The notes below the pieces were generated by a model, which worked only from the letters and a program-made list of their open reading frames with translations, had not been told where the DNA came from and ran no database searches. Source: CAYJAD01 sp964370675 (GTDB taxonomy: Bacteria; Desulfobacterota; Desulfovibrionia; Desulfovibrionales; Desulfovibrionaceae). Taken from it: a stretch of 64,000 nucleotides of DNA. A program made the translations under genes and the position numbers. Positions 51,094-60,468 of the stretch are shown piece by piece (within the stretch, counting starts at the first letter, position 1; every line of letters starts with the position of its first letter). The stretch lies in the NCBI GenBank assembly GCA_964370675.1, contig CAYJKC010000006.1:1-64000 (forward strand), written 5' to 3'.

Positions 51094-53361
51094 ATGATGA
51101 AACGTTTTATAAATTCCGCTCTGAGTCTTAAAATTAAACTTCCGCTATCAATATTAATTATTGTTGCCATTACTTTTGCAATTTCAACTGTGTTTACGTT
51201 TTATAATTTTACATCTGTGGTGCACACTGTGCGTGACAGTCACTTGCAAAGTTCTGCTGAAGTTATTGCCGAAAAAATCGCTACTCAAATCCGGCAAGCT
51301 GGACGAGATATGGTAATGGTGGCATCCTTACCCAATGTTATAGAAGCTGTAGAAATATCTCCTACTCAAGATTCTCCAGAAGTAATCGAACAGCGATTGC
51401 ACCTTACTACTTTATTTGAGCGTATTTTATTAGCCTATGGCTATTATAATGCTTTTTACTTAGTTAATGAATCAGGTGAATTTCTAGTAGGTACAAGCCC
51501 TATAGCTAAAGATTTATCTTCGGGTGATGCAGGAGAAATATTTAATGCAGCCATGAAGAAAAGTGGTTTTAGTATTGGACCTACGGTTTATAGCTCTAGT
51601 GTTAGCCGTGCTATAGTGCCAATTTTTCTTGAAGTAGTATATAATGGTTATGGTGGAGCATTGGTAAGCTCATTACATATTTCAAAAATCGTTAACACTG
51701 CCCTAGGCACTTCTCCAATAAAAGATATAACTCCTATGGTGTTTGCATTTAGTAGAGATACATTTATTGAAATTACACCTGGTTTTGAAAATGATTTAAA
51801 AATTGGTCCTTGGGTTGAGCAAATACGGGGTAAGAGTAAGGGTGTGTTACGCGTAAATTATGATGATAGTGATTACAATATTGCCTTTGCACAAGTTCCA
51901 CAAACAGACATTTATACCATTACTATTGCTAGTGATAATTATATGCTTTTGCCAAGTAATATGTTACGCCAAACCACTTTGACTACAAATTTTATTGCAG
52001 TTTTTGTGATTATGCTTTGTGTATGTTATTTTACCTTACCTGTGACGCGTGATATTTCGCACTTAAGTATTTTTGCAAAATCTGTGACTGAGGGCAAGGA
52101 TTCTAAGCTTTTAGCCAGCCCACGTAAGGATGAAATTGGACATTTAGCGACAAGCTTGGGGCATATGGTTACAAGCTTAAAAGATATGGTGGTGCGTTCA
52201 GAAGCAGCAACTAAAGCTAAGAGTGACTTTTTGGCTTGTATGAGCCATGAAATTCGTACCCCTATGAATGGCATTTTGGGAACAACTCATTTAGCCATGC
52301 GCAGTGACCCTGATGAAAAACAGTTAAATTATTTGAAACGTATTGACGTTGCTGCTAAAACATTGCTTGGTGTTATTAATGATATTTTGGACTTTTCTAA
52401 AATTGAAGCCCAGAAAATGGATATTAGTAATACCACTTTTCGTATATCAGGTATGTTAACATCTATGCGTGATATGCTGCAGTCAAAGTGCGATGAAAAA
52501 GATATCAAGCTTGAATTTAGTGTGGCAGATGATGTGCCTGATATAATATTTAGTGATCCTTTGCGCTTAACTCAAATTTGCATTAACTTGTGCTCTAATG
52601 CCATTAAGTTTACCCCTCTTGGTGGTGTTCACATGCATATAGACATAAAAGAAAGGCAAAATGAGAATATTGTTCTTTTGTTCAGCGTTAAAGACTCAGG
52701 CATTGGTATTGCCTTAGAAGATCAACAAAATATTTTTGATTCCTTCGCCCAAGCTGATGGCTATACTACACGTAAATATGGCGGTACAGGCCTTGGCTTA
52801 ACCATTAGTAAAAGTTTGGTTCAGCTGCTTGGAGGTGAAATATGGGTGGCAAGTGTTTTAGGTGAGGGTAGTACTTTTTCATTTACCATACGAGCTATAG
52901 AAGGTTTTGAAGAAGATCTTGAAGAAGAAAGTGATAATACACAAACTAGTACATATTCTATACCTGATTTAAAAATATTACTTGTTGAAGATAATGAAAT
53001 TAATCAAGAAATTGCTCTTGAAGTTTTGCGAGGCATGGGAGCTACAGTCGTTTTAGCTAACCATGGAGCAGAAGCAGTTAGCATTTTTGAAAAACAAGAT
53101 GTAGACTTAATCTTAATGGATATACAAATGCCTATTATGGATGGTTTGACCGCTAGTAGGGAAATTCGAAAAAGTGCAAAACCCTATGCGCAAACTATAC
53201 CCATTATTGCCATGACAGCTCATGCTATGACAGGTGATAAAGAAAAGAGCCTCCAAGCTGGTATGAATGACCATATTACAAAACCACTTAATATTGATGA
53301 ATTGTATAATGTATTACTTTTTTGGGGTACTGCTGGTAAGTCTGAAATAAAAATAACTTAA
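51094..53361 (+). CDS. Hybrid sensor histidine kinase
   Basis: A 755-residue membrane kinase. Order: membrane helix (~15-35), a ~260-residue periplasmic sensing region of the double-Cache look (FYLVNESGEFLVGTSPIAKDL), second helix (~296-316), HAMP-like linker, HisKA with phospho-acceptor H385 in CMSHEIRTPMNG, HATPase with N-box NLCSNAIKF, DSGIGI and GGTGLGLTI, an acidic linker, and a receiver domain with D676 in LILMDIQMP. No separate response regulator is adjacent, so phosphate may pass to an unlinked phosphotransfer protein. AAGG precedes the start. The MglB-like gene follows at 104 bases and may supply a ligand-bound partner. Confidence 0.9.
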   Translation: MMKRFINSALSLKIKLPLSILIIVAITFAISTVFTFYNFTSVVHTVRDSHLQSSAEVIAEKIATQIRQAGRDMVMVASLPNVIEAVEISPTQDSPEVIEQRLHLTTLFERILLAYGYYNAFYLVNESGEFLVGTSPIAKDLSSGDAGEIFNAAMKKSGFSIGPTVYSSSVSRAIVPIFLEVVYNGYGGALVSSLHISKIVNTALGTSPIKDITPMVFAFSRDTFIEITPGFENDLKIGPWVEQIRGKSKGVLRVNYDDSDYNIAFAQVPQTDIYTITIASDNYMLLPSNMLRQTTLTTNFIAVFVIMLCVCYFTLPVTRDISHLSIFAKSVTEGKDSKLLASPRKDEIGHLATSLGHMVTSLKDMVVRSEAATKAKSDFLACMSHEIRTPMNGILGTTHLAMRSDPDEKQLNYLKRIDVAAKTLLGVINDILDFSKIEAQKMDISNTTFRISGMLTSMRDMLQSKCDEKDIKLEFSVADDVPDIIFSDPLRLTQICINLCSNAIKFTPLGGVHMHIDIKERQNENIVLLFSVKDSGIGIALEDQQNIFDSFAQADGYTTRKYGGTGLGLTISKSLVQLLGGEIWVASVLGEGSTFSFTIRAIEGFEEDLEEESDNTQTSTYSIPDLKILLVEDNEINQEIALEVLRGMGATVVLANHGAEAVSIFEKQDVDLILMDIQMPIMDGLTASREIRKSAKPYAQTIPIIAMTAHAMTGDKEKSLQAGMNDHITKPLNIDELYNVLLFWGTAGKSEIKIT

Positions 53362-53464
53362 ATTACCTTAAAAAATATTAATTTGATTATATAACTTTTT
53401 CGCCGTATTTGTTTGAAGATCTAAATTCTATGGTTTAAATATAAAAATCTTATAAGGAGATTTT

Positions 53465-54469
53465 ATGTTTTTACGTGTGTTTGGTGTTGTGGTGATATGT
53501 TTTCATTTATTTTTTGCCTTACCCACTGGGGTTAATGCTCAAAATAATAATGAAAAGCGGGTTGGTGTATTTGTTTTTCGACTCGCAGACTCATATATTA
53601 ACTTGGTAACACAAGCAATTCAAAAATCACTTGCCGGTAAGGTTGATGTGATGGTTTTTGATGCTAAGCAAGACCAGGTGCTGCAACTTGATCAGTTAAC
53701 ACAATTTATAAATGGTGGCGGTGATGCTGTTGCCATGAACCTTGTGGATGTGAAAGTAGGTCAAGATGTGTTAAGCGTTATTAGAGAAAAAAATATACCG
53801 GTGATTTTCTTTAATAAAGAACCGGATCTTGAACTAATTTTAGATTATAAGCAGGCACGTTATGTGGGCTCAGAGGCAAGGCAATCTGGAGTATTGCAAG
53901 GCGAAATTATAGCAAAAATATGGAAAAGTAGCCAAAGTTTTGATCGTAATAATGATAATATTTGTAATTTTATCATGTTACAAGGTAATATTGATAATCC
54001 TGAAGCGCTTGTGCGTAGTAAACTAAGTGTTCAACAAGCCCGCAAGCTGGGTGTAAATATGCAGCAGGTTGGTAATACTTTAATTTGCGATTGGGATGAA
54101 GAATGTGCATATAGTGCCACAAAAACCTTGCTGAATTCTCATTTAGGTAAAGTAGACATGATTATTGCAAATAATGACTCCATGGCACTTGGGGCCATAA
54201 AAGCCTTGCAGGATTATAATTTTAATGTTGGGAATAATGAAAATATTATTCCGGTGGTTGGCATTGATGGTTTAAAACAAGCGAAAGAGGCCATAGCCAA
54301 AGGATTGATGCATGGAACAGTAATTCAAGATGCTGATGCCATGGGATATGCCATTGCAAGTATGATTTTAAATTCCTTAAATGGCAAAAAATTTCTAGAT
54401 AATTTACCTTATTCGTGGGGAGATAGCAGTATAGATATTCGTATTCCATATAAAGAGTATACAGAGTAA
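53465..54469 (+). CDS. Orphan MglB-like galactose/glucose-binding protein
   Basis: A 334-residue periplasmic type 1 binding protein with a signal peptide (VFGVVVICFHLFFALP, cut near residue 25). It closely follows the MglB chain: AMNLVD (Asn91-like), VIFFNKEPDLE, a calcium-loop-like FDRNNDNICNF, WDEECA (Trp183-like), IIANNDSMALGA (Asn211-like) and VVGIDGL (Asp236-like). The MglB pocket histidine (His152) appears replaced by Asn in NPEALVR. There is no permease or ATPase gene nearby, so a sensing role with the upstream kinase is more likely than import. AAGGAG precedes the ATG. Confidence 0.82.
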   Translation: MFLRVFGVVVICFHLFFALPTGVNAQNNNEKRVGVFVFRLADSYINLVTQAIQKSLAGKVDVMVFDAKQDQVLQLDQLTQFINGGGDAVAMNLVDVKVGQDVLSVIREKNIPVIFFNKEPDLELILDYKQARYVGSEARQSGVLQGEIIAKIWKSSQSFDRNNDNICNFIMLQGNIDNPEALVRSKLSVQQARKLGVNMQQVGNTLICDWDEECAYSATKTLLNSHLGKVDMIIANNDSMALGAIKALQDYNFNVGNNENIIPVVGIDGLKQAKEAIAKGLMHGTVIQDADAMGYAIASMILNSLNGKKFLDNLPYSWGDSSIDIRIPYKEYTE

Positions 54470-54501
54470 AATGCATAATTATTATATTAAACGGAGACAG
54501 T

Positions 54502-54969
54502 ATGAAGGTTAATGAAAAGGCAAAAATTGATGTGAAAGCTCTTAATGACTATTTTCACCACAGCGACTCTTTTGCAACACGTCTTGGTATTGAAATTGTG
54601 GAAGTTGGTGAAGACTATGCCGTTGCCACTATGCCTTTAACAGAAACACATCGCAATGGTATGGGTAATGCACATGGAGGAGCTATATTTTCTCTTGCAG
54701 ATATGTCCTTTGCAGCAGCTGCACATGCCAGCGGACTTTTTTTTGTAAGCGCCCAAGCTAGTATTTCCTTTCTTGAACCAGGGCGAGTTGGACCTTTGCG
54801 AGGTCGTTCAACCAAGGTGCGTTGCGGTAAGACCCTAGGTATTTATGATGTGCGTATTTATGATGCAGATGAAACCTTGGTGGCCATTGGCACTATTACT
54901 GGTTATAATACCAATATACCCATTGAAGAATTAGACAGCTATAAAGCTATGACCTGCTCCCTTAAGTAA
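54502..54969 (+). CDS. PaaI-type hotdog thioesterase
   Basis: A 155-residue single-hotdog thioesterase. NAHGGAIFSLADMSFAAAAH (~residues 57-76) carries the PaaI/YbgC-like H-G-G core and catalytic Asp equivalent; SISFLEPGR follows, and GRSTKVRCGKTLGIYDVRIYD forms the later strands. It hydrolyses acyl-CoAs in the cytoplasm; phenylacetyl-CoA intermediates are possible since paaK lies 2.3 kb away, but no other paa genes are present. GGAGA precedes the ATG. Confidence 0.85.
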   Translation: MKVNEKAKIDVKALNDYFHHSDSFATRLGIEIVEVGEDYAVATMPLTETHRNGMGNAHGGAIFSLADMSFAAAAHASGLFFVSAQASISFLEPGRVGPLRGRSTKVRCGKTLGIYDVRIYDADETLVAIGTITGYNTNIPIEELDSYKAMTCSLK

Positions 54970-55019
54970 GGTTTTTGACTTGTAATATACTAAAAAAATT
55001 ATATATTTTTTGTGCTATA

Positions 55020-55046
55020 TTGACTTGGTAATGAAGATGCTATAAT
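55020..55046 (+). promoter_or_regulatory. Candidate promoter of the diguanylate cyclase
   Basis: TTGACT (55020-55025) and a perfect TATAAT (55041-55046), with a short spacer of 15 bases; an overlapping TAATAT would give 17. The start codon lies 77 bases downstream of the -10 box. Confidence 0.45.
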
Positions 55047-55122
55047 ATACTTTTATCTATGCTGGTAAATAAAGTTTTTGCTTTACTATACAAGACAAAT
55101 GTTAAGTTATATTAGGTGGTTC

Positions 55123-56325
55123 ATGGAAGAACAAAAAAATAATGATGCTCAAAATACACCAAGTGAGCAAGTGCATGATTTGTCATCGCAACGTATGCAA
55201 GACATGCCTGTTGTTGACTATAGTGAAGGTGTGCACAGTATTTTAAATAATTCAGAAACTCCTGGTCATGGTTTTGAAAGTGAAGCTAAGGACATTTATC
55301 AAAATAATTTGTACAGAGTATCAGCATATGTTTTTAGTACCAATGTTATAGTGCTTCTTTTGGCAAGTATTGTACTTGATTTTTATGAGGAACATTATAA
55401 TATTATTGAACCTTTGGCATTACTTTTAATTCCTGCTGGTTTTACATTTATTTGGTTGTATAATAAAAAACGTAATCCTGCCATTCCGCTACTATTATTA
55501 GGGTGTTGTGTAACATTACTTTGCGGTTATATACTAGTTGCTGAAGGTCCGCCTGATGGTAGTGCTATGCTTTGGGTGGCTATATATCCAAGTACAATTG
55601 TATTGTATATGGGATTACGTTATGGAACGGCAATTTTTATTGTCTTTTATGGCTCTCTTTTAGGTCTTTTTTATACCTCACTGGGAGACTTAATGGCGGT
55701 ACCATTAACAGAATCTATGCAAATTAGATTGCTAATGGTATGTTTAGGTAGTTTTGTATTTGTATGGTTTCTTGAGTTTGCACGATTTAAAACTAACCTT
55801 GCTTTACATAGAGCAGCACATCGCATTGAACAATCATCGCTGACAGATGCTTTAACAGGTCTTGGTAATAGACGTGATTTTGACCGTAGCCTAGCTTGGA
55901 CTATGGCTCGTTCTAATCGCAATAATATACCTTTTTCTTTAGCAATTTTGGATATTGACCATTTTAAAAGAATTAATGATACCTATGGACATGCTGTGGG
56001 CGATCAAGTTCTTGTGCATATTGCTTCTGAGGTGGAAACACAAATCCGTAATGCTGACCGTATGTTTCGTTGGGGTGGTGAAGAATTTGCCATTATTATG
56101 CCTGCAACCAGCATGGGTAAAGCCATGGCCGGAGCAGAGCGCATTCGAACTCATATTGAAAAGACACCCTTTATACTAGGCAATGAGCAAGTTTTTGTTA
56201 CCGTTAGTCTTGGAATGTATTCAGGGTCAGAAAGTTCAGACCCAAGTTATCCCATGCAAATTGCAGATCAATGCTTGTATAGAGCAAAATCCACCGGACG
56301 TAATAAAGTTGTAGGTGGAGTTTAA
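55123..56325 (+). CDS. Membrane diguanylate cyclase (GGDEF)
   Basis: A 400-residue protein with an acidic cytoplasmic N-terminus (~75 residues), about six membrane segments (~80-245), and a GGDEF domain (~265-400). The active-site loop is GGEEF in RWGGEEFAII near residue 330, and the inhibitory I-site RxxD (RNAD) lies five residues before it, so product feedback is expected. It makes c-di-GMP. The ATG at 55123 has AGGTGG upstream; a reading 15 codons earlier does not. Confidence 0.9.
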   Translation: MEEQKNNDAQNTPSEQVHDLSSQRMQDMPVVDYSEGVHSILNNSETPGHGFESEAKDIYQNNLYRVSAYVFSTNVIVLLLASIVLDFYEEHYNIIEPLALLLIPAGFTFIWLYNKKRNPAIPLLLLGCCVTLLCGYILVAEGPPDGSAMLWVAIYPSTIVLYMGLRYGTAIFIVFYGSLLGLFYTSLGDLMAVPLTESMQIRLLMVCLGSFVFVWFLEFARFKTNLALHRAAHRIEQSSLTDALTGLGNRRDFDRSLAWTMARSNRNNIPFSLAILDIDHFKRINDTYGHAVGDQVLVHIASEVETQIRNADRMFRWGGEEFAIIMPATSMGKAMAGAERIRTHIEKTPFILGNEQVFVTVSLGMYSGSESSDPSYPMQIADQCLYRAKSTGRNKVVGGV

Positions 56326-56348
56326 TTTTTTAACTATTAGGAGATATT

Positions 56349-56609
56349 ATGTCTTTTTTACGTATATGTATAATTGTACTTAGTTTTACCATGTTGCTTG
56401 GTGCTTGTGGTCAGAAAAAAAACACAAAACTCATGAGCGAAAAAGAAGAAACTATGATTTCTGCAAAGGCAGATTGCATGCAACAAGCCCAAAGCATGTA
56501 TAATGAAACCATTGACACGTTTGATGCTAGTAGTAATTCGTATTATACCACTTGTATGCAAACTAAATATGGCTATACCCCAGAACAAATTAGAGCTATG
56601 GATAATTAA
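56349..56609 (+). CDS. Small lipoprotein of unknown function
   Basis: An 86-residue predicted lipoprotein: hydrophobic signal (CIIVLSFTMLL) and lipobox LGAC with the lipid Cys at about residue 20. The mature part is polar with two further cysteines (ADCMQQ and TTCMQT) that could form a disulfide. I recognise no family. TAGGAG precedes the ATG by seven bases and the gene starts 23 bases after the diguanylate cyclase, suggesting co-transcription. Confidence 0.75.
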   Translation: MSFLRICIIVLSFTMLLGACGQKKNTKLMSEKEETMISAKADCMQQAQSMYNETIDTFDASSNSYYTTCMQTKYGYTPEQIRAMDN

Positions 56610-56649
56610 TTTAAGCTCTTAGCATATAAACAATAAACTAGACTTAAAC

Positions 56650-57180
56650 CTAATCTAATGGCTCTTTATTGCCCCATTTTTCAATAAATATGTTGTTTTC
56701 ATCATAGTTATTGCGAGGGCTAAAGGGTTGAGTAGGGTATCCGCAAACAATGATGCCAAGAATTTCGGTGTTACTTGGCAATTCAAAATAACTTTTAAAA
56801 GCTACTGTGCGCTCAGCATCGGGGTAGACTCCTGTCCACACCGTACCAATACCGAGGCCACGAGCTGCCAGTAGCAAATTCTGTATGGCAGCAGAACAAT
56901 CTTGTTGCCAATATCCTTCGTATTTTTCTGCATTTAAATCAGCACATACTACAATACATGCCGATGAACCCATAGCCATTTGGGCATATGGGTTATGCTT
57001 TGCAATAACTTCAAAGCTTTGTGGGTCACGCACTACTATAAAACGCCAAGGCTTAGAATTACCTGCACTAGGGGCCACCATGGCAGCTTCGAGCATTTTT
57101 TTAATACTAGCATTATCTATGTTTTCACCACTAAATTTGCGAATACTACGTCTTGTAAAAATAGCTTCAAAAATATCCAT
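56650..57180 (-). CDS. Nitroreductase-family flavoprotein
   Basis: A 176-residue nitroreductase with the standard N-terminus FTRRSIRKFSGENI (FMN phosphate contacts), APSAGNSKPWRFIVV near residue 36, NLLLAARGLGIGTVWTG near 100 and the IIVCGYPTQ end motif. FMN-dependent, probably cytoplasmic. It is a better family match than the protein at 26518. The paaK gene lies upstream on the same strand with a 35-base gap, so they may be co-transcribed. Confidence 0.9.
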   Translation of the reverse strand: MDIFEAIFTRRSIRKFSGENIDNASIKKMLEAAMVAPSAGNSKPWRFIVVRDPQSFEVIAKHNPYAQMAMGSSACIVVCADLNAEKYEGYWQQDCSAAIQNLLLAARGLGIGTVWTGVYPDAERTVAFKSYFELPSNTEILGIIVCGYPTQPFSPRNNYDENNIFIEKWGNKEPLD

Positions 57181-57215
57181 AAATCACCCCTAATATTTGT
57201 TTTACTTTGATACAC

Positions 57216-58511
57216 TTATCGTAAATCAGTAACACGCTTTGATTTACCGCAACTGCGTGGCAATGTGCCAGCATCTACGATTTGAATTGCTACTCTAGCC
57301 ATGAGGCTTTTATGCATACGCCTGCCTACTGCAGCAGCTAAGTTTGCGTCATTGGCACTACTTTCTCCTTCACGGCGTTCAAGAGATATACTCATATGAT
57401 CAAGGGATTTTTCATCGCGCTTTAATTCAACATGATATTCGCCACCAAGCTCATTAAATTGTTCAATAACAAAGCTTAATTGCCCTGGGTAAATATTAAC
57501 TCCACGGAAGATAATCATATCATCGCTACGGCCAACTATCTTATCGTGGCGCGGAACATGCAATCCGCAAGAACACTTGCCCTTAATCATACGTGATAAG
57601 TCACGAGTGCGGTAACGTATAAGTGGGGTTGCTTCTTTGCAAAGGCTTGTAACAACCATTTCGCCAACTTCGCCGTCTTGCACTGGTTCTAGTGTTTCAG
57701 GGTTAATAATTTCGATAAGGAATAAATCAGGCCAGTAATGTAGGCCTTCATGCGCATTACATTCTATGGCAGTGCCTGGTCCATACATCTCTGTCATACC
57801 AGCAATATCATAACTAGCTTCAAGTCCGAGTTTTTCTTCAATGGATTGGCGCATTTTTTCGCTGCGCATTTCAGCTCCGCAAATAACTTTTTTTAAGTAT
57901 AATGCATCGCGAAGGCCTTGCCTTTCAACTTCTTCTGCAAGTAACAATGCCATGGAGGCAGTTGCCCCAAAGCAGGTTACTTGTAAGTCTTGCAAAAGTT
58001 GTAGGTGCATTTCTATATTGCCTGGTCCTACTGGAATAGTTAAGGCTTTAACTAATTCAGAACCCAATTGAAACCCAGCTCCAGCCGTCCAAAGACCGTA
58101 GCCTACAGCAATTTGCATGCGGTCTTCTGGTCCAACACCTGCAAGCTCATAGCATCTGGCCATTTGTAAATTAAAAGTTTCGATATCTTTTTGACTGTAG
58201 GCAAGAATTTTACGCTTGCCAGTGGTACCAGATGAAGCATGAATACGCACAACATCGCGTTCCTCAACACTTAATAGTGGTAAGGGGTAACCTTCACGCA
58301 AATCATAAGTATCCGTCATGGGCAGTTTGCGTACATCATCCATGCTTTTTATATCTTGTGGGTTAATACCTTGCAATTTGGAGCGGTATTGTTTTGAATT
58401 TTGAGCATGATTTAAGGTCCAGCGCACACCTTCCAATTGTTTAGATACCATACTATCTTGATCCATGGAAAATTGATCTGGGACTTTTAATAGTTGTAGA
58501 TTTGTATTCAT
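57216..58511 (-). CDS. paaK: Phenylacetate-CoA ligase
   Basis: A 431-residue PaaK-type acyl-CoA ligase. The AMP-binding motif HASSGTTGKRKILAYS is near residue 90, GMTEMYGPG near 240, the RTRDLSR and CSCG hairpin near 303-315, and a complete C-terminal lid ending with SCGKSKRVTDL. It activates phenylacetate or related aryl acids with ATP and CoA. In Desulfovibrio such genes often sit with indolepyruvate oxidoreductases; none is seen here, so the true acid is uncertain. It serves as the full-length reference for the lid-less relative at 8815-9897. Confidence 0.9.
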   Translation of the reverse strand: MNTNLQLLKVPDQFSMDQDSMVSKQLEGVRWTLNHAQNSKQYRSKLQGINPQDIKSMDDVRKLPMTDTYDLREGYPLPLLSVEERDVVRIHASSGTTGKRKILAYSQKDIETFNLQMARCYELAGVGPEDRMQIAVGYGLWTAGAGFQLGSELVKALTIPVGPGNIEMHLQLLQDLQVTCFGATASMALLLAEEVERQGLRDALYLKKVICGAEMRSEKMRQSIEEKLGLEASYDIAGMTEMYGPGTAIECNAHEGLHYWPDLFLIEIINPETLEPVQDGEVGEMVVTSLCKEATPLIRYRTRDLSRMIKGKCSCGLHVPRHDKIVGRSDDMIIFRGVNIYPGQLSFVIEQFNELGGEYHVELKRDEKSLDHMSISLERREGESSANDANLAAAVGRRMHKSLMARVAIQIVDAGTLPRSCGKSKRVTDLR

Positions 58512-58653
58512 TAAGATTTCCTTACGCCTTGTTATTTGATTGATTTTTATAAACTAAAAAGGTAGGGTTTTTTATCACAAGTTGTACGCAATGGAAAGCA
58601 ATTATTGTATACAACATACATTTTTTTTAGTTTTTAAAAAACAAGGAGTTATC

Positions 58654-59943
58654 GTGCGCATACTGATTGTAGGCTCTGGCGGCAGAGAACATGCCTTGGC
58701 CTGGAAGTTAAGCCAAAGTCCTAATGTTACAGAAATATTTGTTGCCCCTGGTAATGGAGGTATTGAGGCAGATAATTTTCAAACTGTACCTATAGCTGTT
58801 GATGATATTTCTGGCTTAGTTCTTTTTGCGCGGAGTAATAATATAGATTTAGTAGTGCCAGGACCTGAACTTTGCCTCACTTTGGGTATTGTAGACGCCA
58901 TGCAAGATGCTGGTATTAAATGTTTTGGACCAGATAAATTTTGTGCAAGACTTGAAGGAAGTAAAACATTTGCTAAGGCAATAATGTCCCAAGGTAACGT
59001 TCCTACTGCGCGTGGTGCGCATTTTAGTAATTATGCTGCTGCTTGTAACTATGTGCGCAAAGAAGGTGCTCCATTGGTAATTAAGGCAGATGGCCTAGCA
59101 GCAGGTAAGGGCGTTGTGGTTGCACAAACAGTGGATGAAGCCATTGACGCATTAGATAACATGATGCGTAATAAAGTTTTTGGTGATGCTGGTAGCATTG
59201 TTGTTATTGAGGAATGTTTAGTGGGTGAAGAGGCATCGTTGCTATGTTTTTGTGATGGCAAACATGCTGTTGCTTTGCCTTCTGCTCAAGACCACAAACC
59301 TATTTTTGATAATGATGCAGGACCCAATACCGGTGGTATGGGAGCATATTCGCCTGCACCCATAGTAGGTGATGACCAAATACAAGGTTTAGTCGAAACA
59401 ACAATAATGCCTATTTTGCGTGCCATTAGTGGTAGTGGGCATATGTTTAAAGGCGTGTTATATGCCGGTATTATGATGACTGCTGATGGACCAAAGGTAT
59501 TAGAGTATAATACACGTTTTGGCGACCCTGAGTGTCAACCCTTACTTATGCGTTTGCAAACTCCGTTAGATGTCATTATGGATGCTTGCATAAGAGGCGT
59601 TCTTGATACAATTAATATAGAATATTCTAAGCAATCTGCCTTAGGCGTTGTGCTTGCAGCTGCAGGTTATCCAAGCACACCGGAAAGCGGCATGGTCATA
59701 AGTGGTATAGATGAAGCTGATAAAATGGACGGCGTTAAGGTTTTTCATAGCGGAACAAGTATGCAAGATGGTAAAATATTAGCCAGTGGCGGGCGCGTAC
59801 TTTGTGTTACAGCCCTTGGGAATGACCTAGAAAGTGCACAAAGTTCTGCCTATGCAGCTCTTGATAAAATACATATGGATAAAGCTCACTATCGTAAAGA
59901 TATTGGCAATAAAGGTATTAATCATTTAAAAGAAAAACAATAA
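58654..59943 (+). CDS. purD: Phosphoribosylamine-glycine ligase
   Basis: A 429-residue GAR synthetase, second step of purine synthesis. The N-terminal motif VRILIVGSGGREHALAWKL, the substrate loop FGPDKFCARLEGSKTFAK, the ATP-grasp segment VIKADGLAAGKGVVVA, the GARS signature RFGDPECQPLL and the C-terminal GRVLCVTALG domain are all present. The start is GTG eight bases after AAGGAG; an ATG frame 24 codons upstream adds a sequence foreign to the family. purE follows 25 bases downstream. Confidence 0.95.
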   Translation: MRILIVGSGGREHALAWKLSQSPNVTEIFVAPGNGGIEADNFQTVPIAVDDISGLVLFARSNNIDLVVPGPELCLTLGIVDAMQDAGIKCFGPDKFCARLEGSKTFAKAIMSQGNVPTARGAHFSNYAAACNYVRKEGAPLVIKADGLAAGKGVVVAQTVDEAIDALDNMMRNKVFGDAGSIVVIEECLVGEEASLLCFCDGKHAVALPSAQDHKPIFDNDAGPNTGGMGAYSPAPIVGDDQIQGLVETTIMPILRAISGSGHMFKGVLYAGIMMTADGPKVLEYNTRFGDPECQPLLMRLQTPLDVIMDACIRGVLDTINIEYSKQSALGVVLAAAGYPSTPESGMVISGIDEADKMDGVKVFHSGTSMQDGKILASGGRVLCVTALGNDLESAQSSAYAALDKIHMDKAHYRKDIGNKGINHLKEKQ

Positions 59944-59967
59944 AAAATAAGATATGAAGGATATATA

Positions 59968-60468
59968 ATGAAAAAAGTAGCAATTTTCATGGGTTCCATT
60001 TCAGATGAACCTCAAATCAACCCTTGTGCTGAAATATTAAAAAAACTTGATATACCATTTGTATTTACCGTAACATCGGCACATAGAACACCAGAGCGTA
60101 CTGAAAAACTGGTTGATGATTTAGAAAAAGATGGCGTAGAAGTATTTATTTGTGCAGCTGGTATGGCGGCACACTTGGCTGGTGCAGTGGCTGCGCGCAC
60201 TATAAAGCCTGTTATTGGCATTCCTGTTTCCAATGCAGCCCTAGCCGGCATGGATGCACTTTTTGCCACAGTACAAATGCCTCCGGGCTTTCCAGTAGCG
60301 ACCGTTGCAACAGATAAAGCAGGCGCACGTAATGCAGCATGGCTTGCAGCACAAATTCTTGCTTTGCATGATGATAAGCTTAGAGAAAAAATATTAAAAG
60401 CAAGAGAAGCCTTTAAGGCAGATGTTGAGAAGGCTGGTAATGAAATTCTGCAGAAATATTCTAACTGA
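59968..60468 (+). CDS. purE: N5-CAIR mutase / AIR carboxylase
   Basis: A 166-residue PurE: FMGSISDEPQINPC near residue 8, the catalytic-site SAHRTPER near 40, ICAAGMAAHLAGAVA near 65 and ATVATDKAGARNAAWLA near 110. The second motif differs a little from the usual G-G-A-A-H-L-P-G, with M-A in place of A and A-G in place of P-G, so I cannot tell class I (PurK-dependent) from class II. No purK is in the window. It is in an operon with purD. Confidence 0.9.
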   Translation: MKKVAIFMGSISDEPQINPCAEILKKLDIPFVFTVTSAHRTPERTEKLVDDLEKDGVEVFICAAGMAAHLAGAVAARTIKPVIGIPVSNAALAGMDALFATVQMPPGFPVATVATDKAGARNAAWLAAQILALHDDKLREKILKAREAFKADVEKAGNEILQKYSN

